From: Sulfurimonas sp.
Lineage (GTDB): Bacteria > Campylobacterota > Campylobacteria > Campylobacterales > Sulfurimonadaceae
Length of the DNA stretch: 10,012 nucleotides
NCBI GenBank assembly: GCA_021157665.1
Contig: JAGGWE010000212.1
Coordinates: forward strand, 1 to 10,012
Reading direction: 5' to 3'
Below are positions 1 through 5,990 of the stretch, piece after piece. The position numbers were made by a program, and so were the translations under genes. The notes under the pieces are model-generated. The model searched no databases. It was given only the letters and a program-made list of their open reading frames with translations, and was not told where the DNA came from. Within the stretch, counting starts at the first letter, position 1, and each line of letters opens with the position of its first letter.

Positions 1-253
1 CTTCAAGGTACATCATATCAACTAAATCTTGACGACCAAGTTGATTTAGCAGTCTAAAAGTCAAAACCTTTACAGCAGAGTTTTCACTCCACATGCTATC
101 ATTTAAACAGTTAAAGTGATTTTCATCCAATTCGCCACTCTCAATTTGAGTTTTACAAGTTGAACAAAGAACTACATTTGCATCATCTCTTCCACTAACA
201 CTAAATTCACTTACACCTTCACTACTTCCACATAATTCACATACACTACTCAT
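1..253 (-). CDS. phnA: PhnA/YjdM-family zinc-ribbon protein (3' end outside window)
   Basis: Read on the minus strand, an ATG at 253-251 opens 84 codons that continue past the left edge. The N-terminus begins MSSVCELCGS. Cysteine pairs C5/C8 (CELC) and C30/C33 (CSTC) form the zinc ribbon typical of the PhnA N-terminal domain. The following stretch NCLNDSMWSE (49-58) and the LVDMMYLE near the edge are hallmark strings of PhnA/YjdM proteins. The start is supported by AAGGG seven bases upstream. The gene lies 20 bp downstream of rhlE on the same strand, so the two are probably co-transcribed. Despite the name, the family is not part of the C-P lyase machinery proper and its cellular role is not settled, so no reaction is assigned. 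The missing C-terminus should be short, since the family is about 100-115 residues long. Confidence 0.88.
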   Translation of the reverse strand, partial: MSSVCELCGSSEGVSEFSVSGRDDANVVLCSTCKTQIESGELDENHFNCLNDSMWSENSAVKVLTFRLLNQLGRQDLVDMMYLE

Positions 254-273
254 TTTTTATCCCTTAATCTAAT

Positions 274-1545
274 TTATCTTCTACCACGAGAAGAGTTGTT
301 ACTTCTGTTTCCACCATTTCTTGGCTTGTTGTTATTATTTCTGTTGCGAGAGTTTCCACCTCTACCTCGTCCACCACCACCCATTGATATAGGTTCAGCT
401 TTTATACTTGGATCAGGTGCGAAACCTTTTACAATGAACTTGTGAATATCTTTTTTTATAAGTTTCTCAATATTTGCTAAAAACTCATTTTCATCTACAC
501 AAACAAGACTCATAGCCTCACCATTATTTCCAGCACGACCAGTTCTACCAATACGATGAACATAATCCTCTGGTACATTTGGAAGTTCATAATTCACAAC
601 ATGTGGAAGCTGGTCAATATCTATCCCTCTAGCTGCAATATCTGTTGCAACTAGAACTCTAATTTTCCCTGCTTTAAAATCAGCCAATGCTTTTGTTCTT
701 GCATTTTGGCTTTTATTTCCATGTATTGCAGCAGATGTAATTCCATCTTTATCAAGCTGTCCAGATAAACGGTTTGCTCCATGTTTTGTTCTTGTAAAAA
801 CTAAAACTTGTTGCCAGTTTCCATCATTAATTAGTTTTGTTAAAAGTTCTCTTTTTCTCTCTTTATCAACTGGATGAATAACCTGTTTTATCTGTTCAGA
901 TGACTGATTTCTTCTTGCTACTTCGATTAAAACTGGTGAATTTAAAAGTGAGTCTGTAAGCTTTTTAATCTCATTTGAGAAAGTTGCAGAAAAAAGAAGG
1001 GTTTGTTTTTGTTTAGGAAGAACTGCTAAAACTTTTTTTATATCGTTTATAAAACCCATATCTAACATTCTATCTGCTTCATCTAAAATCAAAAAATCAA
1101 CTTTAGAAAGGTCGATTGTTCTTTGAGAAATATGATCAAGTAATCTACCCGGAGTTGCTACAACTATATCCATCCCCTTTTTAAGTGCTGTGATTTGAGG
1201 ATTTATCTTTACCCCTCCAAAAATAACACAAGATTTAAACGGTAAAAATTTACCATACAGTTCAACACTCTCTTGTACCTGAGAAGCTAACTCTCTTGTT
1301 GGAGTAAGTATCAAGGCTCTTACATGATGTTTACCTTTTTCAGGTTTGTGTTTATGTAAAAGTTCTAACATTGGAAGTGTAAAACCAGCAGTTTTACCCG
1401 TTCCTGTTTGTGCACCAGCTAAAATATCTCTTTTATTAAGTATTACTGGGATAGCCTCTTTTTGAATAGGTGTTGGCTCATCATAACCCTGCTCTTTTAC
1501 TGCTCGTAGAAGTTGGTCACATAGACCTAAATTTTTAAATGACAT
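274..1545 (-). CDS. rhlE: DEAD-box ATP-dependent RNA helicase, RhlE type
   Basis: A full-length 423-residue DEAD-box helicase that unwinds short RNA duplexes using ATP; RhlE proteins act in ribosome maturation and RNA turnover. All core motifs are visible: Q motif GYDEPTPIQ (20-28), Walker A AQTGTGKT (45-52), PTRELA (82-87), GG (110-111), TPGR (131-134), DEAD (155-158), SAT (186-188), VLVFTRTK (247-254), ATDIAARGID (300-309) and HRIGRTGRAG (330-339). After the two RecA domains comes a low-complexity tail (about 388-423) of Gly, Arg and Asn, which usually adds non-specific RNA binding. The ATG at 1545 has a strong AAAAGGAA Shine-Dalgarno and an extended -10 box upstream. The phnA-like gene follows 20 bp downstream. 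RhlE is preferred over other subfamilies because of the MSFKNLGL start and the Gly/Arg-rich tail; CsdA (DeaD) and SrmB are less likely. Confidence 0.95.
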   Translation of the reverse strand: MSFKNLGLCDQLLRAVKEQGYDEPTPIQKEAIPVILNKRDILAGAQTGTGKTAGFTLPMLELLHKHKPEKGKHHVRALILTPTRELASQVQESVELYGKFLPFKSCVIFGGVKINPQITALKKGMDIVVATPGRLLDHISQRTIDLSKVDFLILDEADRMLDMGFINDIKKVLAVLPKQKQTLLFSATFSNEIKKLTDSLLNSPVLIEVARRNQSSEQIKQVIHPVDKERKRELLTKLINDGNWQQVLVFTRTKHGANRLSGQLDKDGITSAAIHGNKSQNARTKALADFKAGKIRVLVATDIAARGIDIDQLPHVVNYELPNVPEDYVHRIGRTGRAGNNGEAMSLVCVDENEFLANIEKLIKKDIHKFIVKGFAPDPSIKAEPISMGGGGRGRGGNSRNRNNNNKPRNGGNRSNNSSRGRR

Positions 1546-1566
1546 TAAATTCCTTTTAGTAGGCGA

Positions 1567-1575
1567 ATTTTAGCA
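1567..1575 (-). promoter_or_regulatory. Putative extended -10 promoter of rhlE
   Basis: On the minus strand the sequence reads TGCTAAAAT, a TGn-extended -10 box, ending 21 bases before the rhlE ATG. Transcription would begin near 1560, leaving a very short leader that still holds the AAAAGGAA ribosome site. No convincing -35 is seen, which is usual in Campylobacterota. The box lies outside the inverted-repeat element that starts at 1602, so rhlE keeps its own promoter. Confidence 0.45.
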
Positions 1576-1601
1576 TATAAAGGATATAATTCCACCATTA
1601 A

Positions 1602-1634
1602 TAAGCAAGAGGGTAAATATAATCTCACAACTAA
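1602..1634 (+). repeat. Left terminal inverted repeat of the 268-bp element
   Basis: This 33-bp arm begins TAAGCAAGAGGGTAAATATA and pairs with 1837-1869. The only mismatch is at 1628 (C here; the partner arm predicts T). It begins 56 bp upstream of the rhlE ATG. Matching stops sharply at both edges, which defines the element boundary. Confidence 0.85.
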
Positions 1635-1730
1635 TGAAAAGAGAAGATATAAAATGCAAGGCGAAAGTTCGCAGGAGCTACTGGTAGCTTCAAGGATTTT
1701 CAACGAAGTAGGTTGTATCTTATCTTTTCA
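1635..1730. repeat. Internal hairpin arm A of the element
   Basis: TGAAAAGAGAAGATATAA at 1635-1652 is complementary to 1713-1730 with two mismatches, closing a 96-base arm. Inside are GCGAA-AG-TTCGC (1661-1672), which is self-complementary, and AGCTAC-TG-GTAGCT (1676-1689), a perfect small hairpin. The arm starts on the first base after the left terminal repeat. Confidence 0.7.
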
Positions 1731-1739
1731 CCCGAAGGG

Positions 1740-1836
1740 CAGCATTTAAAAGGCTCATCTCCTTCGTTAAACTTTCATCAACGATACTAGTATCGCTAAT
1801 AAAAGTTTGCCTTGAATCTAAACCTTTTAAATGTTG
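1740..1836. repeat. Internal hairpin arm B of the element
   Basis: CAGCATTTAAAAGG at 1740-1753 pairs with 1823-1836 with one mismatch. Further in, AAACTTT (1769-1775) pairs with AAAGTTT (1802-1808), and the tip is the perfect 14-bp palindrome CGATACTAGTATCG (1782-1795). The arm ends on the last base before the right terminal repeat. Confidence 0.7.
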
Positions 1837-1869
1837 TTAGTTATGAGATTATATTTACCCTCTTGCTTA
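1837..1869 (-). repeat. Right terminal inverted repeat of the 268-bp element
   Basis: Reverse complement of 1602-1634 with one mismatch. It ends 14 bp before the ATG of the downstream gene and only 4 bp before that gene's AAGGA ribosome site. It contains TATATT at 1850-1855, a possible -10 box reading outward into the gene at 1884; no better promoter is visible for that gene. Its mirror in the left arm would read outward toward rhlE. Confidence 0.8.
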
Positions 1870-1883
1870 ACCCAAGGATTCTT

Positions 1884-2669
1884 ATGTCAAACCCTACTCC
1901 TACTTTAAAAAGACACAATCATCGTGTTCATCCATGTAAAGATGATAAAAAAGGGGCACTTTTAAGATTCTTACTTGAGAAAAATAGTGATAAAAAAATC
2001 ATTGTTGTAACCTCTAGAAAAACGGATATTACAAGTGCACAAGATAATGTAACCATTGTCAGTGATGAAGAGCTAACAGCCAACAAAGAGTTAAGATGTG
2101 AGATGATGATTAGTTATGATTTACCGTCTAAAGCAAGTAAATATATAGACAGAATCTCAAGAACTGACACCTTTGCTCTTATCCTTGTAAATCCTAGTGA
2201 AGAGAGAGTTATTCATCCTATTGAAAGACTTATTGGTCGAACTATTATGCAAGAAAATGTAGAAGGCTTTTCTGAAGTTAGAGAAGAAAAAGTAGCACAA
2301 CCAACAAGAAAAGATGCTAATCCAAGAGAAGATAGAAAAAAAGAGTTTTTATCTCGTGGTGAAGAAAAACCAAAAAGAGAATATAAAGATAAAAAGCCTT
2401 ATTCAAAGGATGATAGAGGTGAGAGTAAACCTTGGGAAAACAAGGATAAGAAACCTTACTCTAATGACAACAAAGGTGACCGAAAGCCTTGGGAAAAGAA
2501 AGAGAGAAAAGAGAATAAATTTTTAGGAAAAGATGAAAGTGGAAAAGCTATTTTTTCTGGTAAAAGTGGAGATAGAAACCACCGTCATGATGGAACTCCT
2601 AGAGCTAAAGCACCAAAACTAACTGGTAAAAGAATTAGTATAAAACCAATCAAAAAGAAAGAAGATTAA
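1884..2669 (+). CDS. Orphan, degenerate helicase-C (RecA2-like) protein with a basic tail
   Basis: The start is taken at ATG 1884 because AAGGA lies 5 bases upstream. The frame stays open back to 1812, but that part is inside the inverted repeat and is probably not translated. The product is 261 residues. Residues 14-130 follow the second RecA domain of a DEAD-box helicase: HPCKDDKKGALLRFLLEKN, then IIVVTSRK (motif IV place, 39-46), ISYDLPSKASKYIDRISRT (76-94) and IERLIGRTIMQENVEGFS. Each lines up with RhlE encoded next door (HPVDKERKRELL, VLVFTRTK, VNYELPNVPEDYVHRIGRT). Motif V has lost its ARGID core, motif VI is reduced from HRIGRTGR to DRISRTD, and there is no RecA1 domain, so ATP-driven unwinding is not expected. 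Residues 131-261 are hydrophilic and very rich in Lys, Arg, Glu and Asp, probably disordered and RNA-binding. It could be an RNA-binding accessory protein or a decaying paralogue; the intact frame and good ribosome site favour a working gene. It converges on thyX with a 4-bp overlap. Confidence 0.75.
   Translation: MSNPTPTLKRHNHRVHPCKDDKKGALLRFLLEKNSDKKIIVVTSRKTDITSAQDNVTIVSDEELTANKELRCEMMISYDLPSKASKYIDRISRTDTFALILVNPSEERVIHPIERLIGRTIMQENVEGFSEVREEKVAQPTRKDANPREDRKKEFLSRGEEKPKREYKDKKPYSKDDRGESKPWENKDKKPYSNDNKGDRKPWEKKERKENKFLGKDESGKAIFSGKSGDRNHRHDGTPRAKAPKLTGKRISIKPIKKKED
2388..2501 (+). repeat. Two tandem 57-bp units coding a 19-residue repeat
   Basis: Codons 169-187 and 188-206 of the gene at 1884 encode DKKPYSKDDRGESKPWENK and DKKPYSNDNKGDRKPWEKK. 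Of 19 positions, 13 are identical; KKPYS and KPWE are kept. Third-position changes (for example AAA/AAG and TAT/TAC) show the copies have diverged under coding constraint rather than arising recently. Confidence 0.8.
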
Positions 2670-2680
2670 TCTTTCTTTTT
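2652..2680. terminator. Possible bidirectional terminator between convergent genes
   Basis: AAAAAGAAAG (2652-2661) and CTTTCTTTTT (2671-2680) form a 10-bp stem around a 9-base loop. On each strand the 3' arm is a T-rich run, as expected of an intrinsic terminator, though only two pairs are G-C so the stem is weak. The loop and both arms are coding: they hold the last codons and both stop codons of the gene at 1884 and of thyX. Confidence 0.4.
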
Positions 2681-3502
2681 AATTATTAAATCCAAATATT
2701 TTGATGGGGTAACTCTCATCATCTCCTGAGCCAACCATCTTATTTGAAAATATGCAGCACCACTATCTCTAAGTGTAAAATAATTTTTAAGACTTCTAAG
2801 ATTAAATGTTACAACCATATCTACTTTTACATTATCAGAAATAATATGCTTAAAAGCATCCCCAACATTTCTTTTTTTCTTTCCATTTTGTAAGGCTTTA
2901 AAAAGAGCTTCAGCATCTTGCTTATATTGTTCTATAAAAGGGATTGAAGATTTTGCAACTGCGATAGAGTAAAAATCATCTACAATTTTTCTTTGATAAT
3001 CTAACTTATCATAAATCGCAGAAATCTCAATCCTATTATAATCTACATCAGAAATTACAAACATATCAAAACTTAAAACTTTGGAGATAAAAAACTCTTT
3101 ATCTTCTGCCTCTTTTGAAGCTACAAAAGCATTTATAACAGAACTCATAGTATAACGGGTACTTCTTACAGAGATAGCTTGAATACGATGACGAGCATGT
3201 TCTTGTAAAACACCACGAGAAGTTCCACGAACTAAAAAACTAAGATTTGCATGTTCTAAAATAGAGTGATGGAAATATGTCCAAGCTAAATCATCAAGCA
3301 AGTTTGAATCTTCTATAGAGTTTATAGAGTTACACATATCTGAATCTGGCATGTGGCTTTGAATATTTTGAATAACTTCATTTTCACTATTTTCAAATGA
3401 ATCATAACAAGTTCTTGCTGCTGCTTCTGCCACTCCAATACCTGTATCTTGAAGTAAAACTACTTCTGGTTTATTATACTTAATACCATAAACATTTTCC
3501 AT
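2666..3502 (-). CDS. thyX: Flavin-dependent thymidylate synthase ThyX
   Basis: Converts dUMP to dTMP using methylene-tetrahydrofolate, NAD(P)H and FAD, replacing ThyA. The family signature RHR-x7-S is present as RHRIQAISVRS (104-114), followed by TRY (115-117). The conserved HHSILEHA (78-85) precedes it. Near the C-terminus, NLRSLKNYFTLRDS (234-247) and AAYFQIRWLAQEM (249-261) match the substrate- and flavin-binding region. At 278 residues it is at the long end of the usual 220-280 range. The ATG at 3502 has AAAGGTAG upstream. It is the last gene of the nrdB operon, 19 bp after pcm, and so sits downstream of the ribonucleotide reductase subunit that feeds the same dNTP pathway. The stop codon overlaps that of the convergent gene at 1884. 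Confidence 0.96.
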   Translation of the reverse strand: MENVYGIKYNKPEVVLLQDTGIGVAEAAARTCYDSFENSENEVIQNIQSHMPDSDMCNSINSIEDSNLLDDLAWTYFHHSILEHANLSFLVRGTSRGVLQEHARHRIQAISVRSTRYTMSSVINAFVASKEAEDKEFFISKVLSFDMFVISDVDYNRIEISAIYDKLDYQRKIVDDFYSIAVAKSSIPFIEQYKQDAEALFKALQNGKKKRNVGDAFKHIISDNVKVDMVVTFNLRSLKNYFTLRDSGAAYFQIRWLAQEMMRVTPSKYLDLIIKKKD

Positions 3503-3521
3503 AACTTCTACCTTTTAATTA

Positions 3522-4169
3522 TTATTTTTGTACACCATCTAAAATAGGAACAAAATCACAATCTTCTAACTCTTCTTCTCTAATTCTATCACCTATTTTT
3601 GTAAACTTTGTTATAACTTGCTTTGAGCCTTTTTGAAGCGGTGCTATTAAAATTCCACCATCGGCTAACTGTTCAAATAGTTTATTTGGTATCTCTTTAG
3701 CAGTTGCTGAAAATAAAATCCTATCATAAGGAGCATACTGAATCCAACCTTTTTGTCCATCATCTGTTCTTACATGAATATTATTTATATCAAGCTTTCT
3801 AAATCTTGCTTTTGCTTCAAGACAAAGTGATTCTATTCGCTCAATAGTAAAAACTCCACGAAAAAGGTGTGAAAGAACAGCTGCTTGATAACCACTTCCA
3901 CATCCAACTTCTAAAACTCTATCTGCACCTCTAGGGATAAGATACTCTGTCATTTTTGCAACCGTTAAAGGGGAACTTATCCACTGAGCAGCAGATAAAG
4001 GAAGGGCATCAAGTTTATAAGCATTGTGTCTAAATCCCATAGGAACAAAAGCTTCTCTATCAGTGTTTGCTATTGCCTCTTTTATCTCATCTGACAGTTC
4101 AAAAATCTTATTGCACTCTTCTGCCATTCTTGCTGTTTTTGTCGCTTTTATTCTATCCAATTCCAACAT
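3522..4169 (-). CDS. pcm: Protein-L-isoaspartate O-methyltransferase
   Basis: A 215-residue AdoMet-dependent enzyme that methylates L-isoaspartyl residues in damaged proteins so they can revert to aspartate. The substrate loop appears as WISSPLTVAKM (63-73), where many relatives have ISQPYIVA. AdoMet motif I is VLEVGCGSGY (85-94), motif II YDRILFSATAKEIP (148-161) and motif III LADGGILIAPL (168-178). The ATG at 4169 overlaps the upstream hydrolase gene by 17 bp, and only a weak GAG-like ribosome site is seen, so translational coupling is likely. A second ATG at 4127 (residue 15) is possible but would trim the N-terminal helix. From memory, pcm also lies next to nrdB in Helicobacter pylori, which supports a conserved arrangement. 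Confidence 0.93.
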   Translation of the reverse strand: MLELDRIKATKTARMAEECNKIFELSDEIKEAIANTDREAFVPMGFRHNAYKLDALPLSAAQWISSPLTVAKMTEYLIPRGADRVLEVGCGSGYQAAVLSHLFRGVFTIERIESLCLEAKARFRKLDINNIHVRTDDGQKGWIQYAPYDRILFSATAKEIPNKLFEQLADGGILIAPLQKGSKQVITKFTKIGDRIREEELEDCDFVPILDGVQK

Positions 4170-4893
4170 CCATATATCGTCTCATAAGACTAATCTCTTT
4201 TTTACTGTATGGCATCTCTAAGCAAGGCTTATTCCCATTTCGTTGTACTTCCCCTTGAGGATTAATAATCCCACTCATCTTTGTACACTCTTCATCCATT
4301 GAATCACTTGCAACTACGAAACATTGATTCATAATAGCTAAAGCTTGAGTTAAAGTTTTAAAATGCTCAGTCCTAATAACACCCCAGTAAGAGGGAACAG
4401 CAATCACATCTGCACCCTCTGATTTGTGCCATAACTCTTTAAAACGAAGTTCAAAACATATAAAAATAGCTATCTTAATCCCATCGATCTCAATAATTTT
4501 AATATTTTCATCTTTTCCTTCTGACATATATTTATGCTCATCAGCAAAACGAAACAATCTCGCTTTCGCTCTCTCATAAACAACTTCACCATTATGAAAA
4601 ACTTTAGCAAAGTTAAAAACTTTATCATCTCTTTTTTCTATAATTGTTAAAATAATTATCTTCTTGTACGAAACTTTTTTTATCTCTTCTATGGCATGTG
4701 GAGAAAAGGCTAAAACCTTATCAAAATTATCATAATCATAGGCAGTTAAACATACTTCAGGAGCAACTACAAGAGAGTAGTTTTGTGTTTGTTTTATAAG
4801 TGTTAGCAGTGTTTGTAAGTTAGTGTTATAGTCTGGTGTAGTCTCAAAAAGGAGAGAGCAGAGTTTGTACTCCTTCTCTCTACCAGTCATCAT
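4153..4893 (-). CDS. Carbon-nitrogen hydrolase (nitrilase superfamily), substrate unknown
   Basis: A cytosolic amidase-like enzyme of about 246 residues. Counting from the TTG at 4896, the Glu-Lys-Cys triad of the nitrilase fold is complete: Glu47 in APEVCLTAYDY, Lys111 in RAKARLF, and Cys147 in FICFELRF. The region ADVIAVPSYWG (162-172) matches the strand and loop that follow the nucleophile. The frame opens at TTG 4896, but ATG codons at 4893 and 4890 are better starts; 4893 is used here. The start overlaps the nrdB stop by 14 bp and the 3' end overlaps pcm by 17 bp, so the gene is embedded in the operon and is likely to be translationally coupled. The family includes omega-amidase, N-carbamoyl hydrolases and beta-ureidopropionase. 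A nucleotide-related substrate is suggested only by the neighbours. Confidence 0.85.
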   Translation of the reverse strand: MMTGREKEYKLCSLLFETTPDYNTNLQTLLTLIKQTQNYSLVVAPEVCLTAYDYDNFDKVLAFSPHAIEEIKKVSYKKIIILTIIEKRDDKVFNFAKVFHNGEVVYERAKARLFRFADEHKYMSEGKDENIKIIEIDGIKIAIFICFELRFKELWHKSEGADVIAVPSYWGVIRTEHFKTLTQALAIMNQCFVVASDSMDEECTKMSGIINPQGEVQRNGNKPCLEMPYSKKEISLMRRYMDVGIG

Positions 4894-5902
4894 CAAAACT
4901 TATACTACCTTTTGAATAGTTAGTAACAGTTCCCTCAAAGAAATTTGTTTTTTGATCATTAAACTTAGCAAAATCATCAACCCATTTAATTGGATTTTCA
5001 ACATTATAAAGCTTATCAAAACCAACAGCGGAAAGTCTATCATCTGCTAAAAATTGAATATATTGTTCAACAATATCATCAGTTAAACCTAAAATCTGAC
5101 CTTGAGTGATATATTTACCCCAATCAGCTTCAAGTTTAACAGCTTTTTTAAACATCTCTACAACCTCTGCTTTTAACTTATCAGTAAAAAGGTCTGGTCT
5201 CTCTTTTCTAAGAGTATTTATAAGATTTTGAAAAAGTATAAGGTGAGTAACTTCATCTCTTTGAATAAATCTAATCATCTGTGCAGAACCTAACATTTTT
5301 CCAGAACGAGCAAGAGTATAAAGATAAGTAAAACCACTATAAAAATATATACCCTCTAAAATTTGATTAGCAAAACATGCTTTTACAAAATTATGTTCAC
5401 TTGGATTTTCTGCTAGTTCTTGGTAAACAGCTGCAATTGCATCATTTTTACCTTTTAACATCATATCTGTACGCCAAAGTTCATAAATCTCTTCAGTATT
5501 TGTTGAGATAGAATCAACCATAACAGCATAAGATTGTGAATGAAGGGCTTCTTCAAAAGATTGACGAACCAAAATAAGGTTGATTTCTGGAGCAGTTACA
5601 TAAGGATTTACATTGTCTATAAGATTATTAGTTTGAAGTGAATCCATAAAGATAAGTTGTGAAAGTGTTTTATCATAAGCTATTTTTTCAGCTTCTGTAA
5701 GAATTTTATAATCCTTAACATCTTGTGTCATATCTACCTCTTTTGGAAACCAAGTGTTGTTTAACATCACTTCCCAAAGATTATATGCCCATTGATATTT
5801 AATATTATTTAACTCAAAAATACCTGTTGGATCACCACCAAAAATTCTTCTACCATTTACATCTTCTTTTGAGTCTGGATTATATATTTTTTTTCTATTC
5901 AT
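4880..5902 (-). CDS. nrdB: Ribonucleoside-diphosphate reductase, beta subunit (class I)
   Basis: The small subunit of class I ribonucleotide reductase, which holds the di-metal centre and tyrosyl radical needed by NrdA to reduce ribonucleotides. The ligands follow the classical pattern: Asp87 (FMDSLQ), Glu118 and His121 (EEALHSQSY), Glu183 (QILEGIYF), Glu217 and His220 (RDEVTH). The radical tyrosine is Tyr125, four residues after His121 as in E. coli Y122. The C-terminus ends in SFDDDW, an acidic and aromatic tail of the kind that docks into NrdA. The length of 340 residues is normal. The ATG at 5902 has TGGAG nine bases upstream and a TATAAT box beyond. It is the first gene of the four-gene operon. 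nrdA is not in the window. Confidence 0.96.
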   Translation of the reverse strand: MNRKKIYNPDSKEDVNGRRIFGGDPTGIFELNNIKYQWAYNLWEVMLNNTWFPKEVDMTQDVKDYKILTEAEKIAYDKTLSQLIFMDSLQTNNLIDNVNPYVTAPEINLILVRQSFEEALHSQSYAVMVDSISTNTEEIYELWRTDMMLKGKNDAIAAVYQELAENPSEHNFVKACFANQILEGIYFYSGFTYLYTLARSGKMLGSAQMIRFIQRDEVTHLILFQNLINTLRKERPDLFTDKLKAEVVEMFKKAVKLEADWGKYITQGQILGLTDDIVEQYIQFLADDRLSAVGFDKLYNVENPIKWVDDFAKFNDQKTNFFEGTVTNYSKGSISFDDDW

Positions 5903-5932
5903 TTTAGTGGCTCCAATTTATTTATGTTTATG

Positions 5933-5938
5933 ATTATA
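5933..5938 (-). promoter_or_regulatory. Putative -10 box of the nrdB operon
   Basis: A perfect TATAAT on the minus strand, 30 bases between the box and the nrdB ATG. It lies back to back with the promoter of the divergent hydrolase gene, all within an 88-bp intergenic space. No NrdR-type box pair was found by eye. Confidence 0.5.
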
Positions 5939-5958
5939 TCCATCTCTATATAAAAATC

Positions 5959-5967
5959 TGATAAGAT
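5959..5967 (+). promoter_or_regulatory. Putative extended -10 promoter of the YheT-type hydrolase gene
   Basis: TGATAAGAT fits TGn plus TAAGAT. The start of transcription would fall near 5974, just before AAGGA at 5980-5984 and the TTG start at 5991. Confidence 0.4.
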
Positions 5968-5990
5968 ACACAAAACAAAAAGGATTATTT

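Larger units (their letters stand above)
1602..1869. repeat. 268-bp nested inverted-repeat element (MITE-like or structured)
   Basis: This non-coding block fills most of the space between rhlE and the divergent gene at 1884. Its ends are 33-bp inverted repeats that match at 32 positions. Directly inside them, with no spare bases, are a second inverted pair (1635-1652 with 1713-1730, 16 of 18 matching), a mini-hairpin CCCGAAGGG (1731-1739) and a third pair (1740-1753 with 1823-1836, 13 of 14 matching). Arm tips hold AGCTACTGGTAGCT (1676-1689) and the perfect palindrome CGATACTAGTATCG (1782-1795). Each end carries the dinucleotide TA, compatible with a TA target duplication as made by IS630/mariner-type transposases, but no transposase is present. 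It is either a non-autonomous mobile element or a structured DNA/RNA repeat. Copy number in the genome is unknown from this window. Confidence 0.75.

Noticed and set aside
1740..1840. Open frame across the element (reads KRLISFVKLSSTILVSLIK) ending at TAG 1838-1840
   Set aside because: It is short, without a convincing start or ribosome site, and fully explained by the inverted-repeat structure. Similar spurious proteins may be annotated wherever the element is repeated.
1812..1883. Upstream extension of the gene at 1884 to a start at 1812
   Set aside because: The extra 24 codons lie within the inverted-repeat element and lack a ribosome site. ATG 1884 has AAGGA at the right distance.
4024..4258. 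Short plus-strand open frames opposite pcm and the hydrolase
   Set aside because: They lie antisense to two well supported overlapping genes, with no ribosome site and no recognisable protein.
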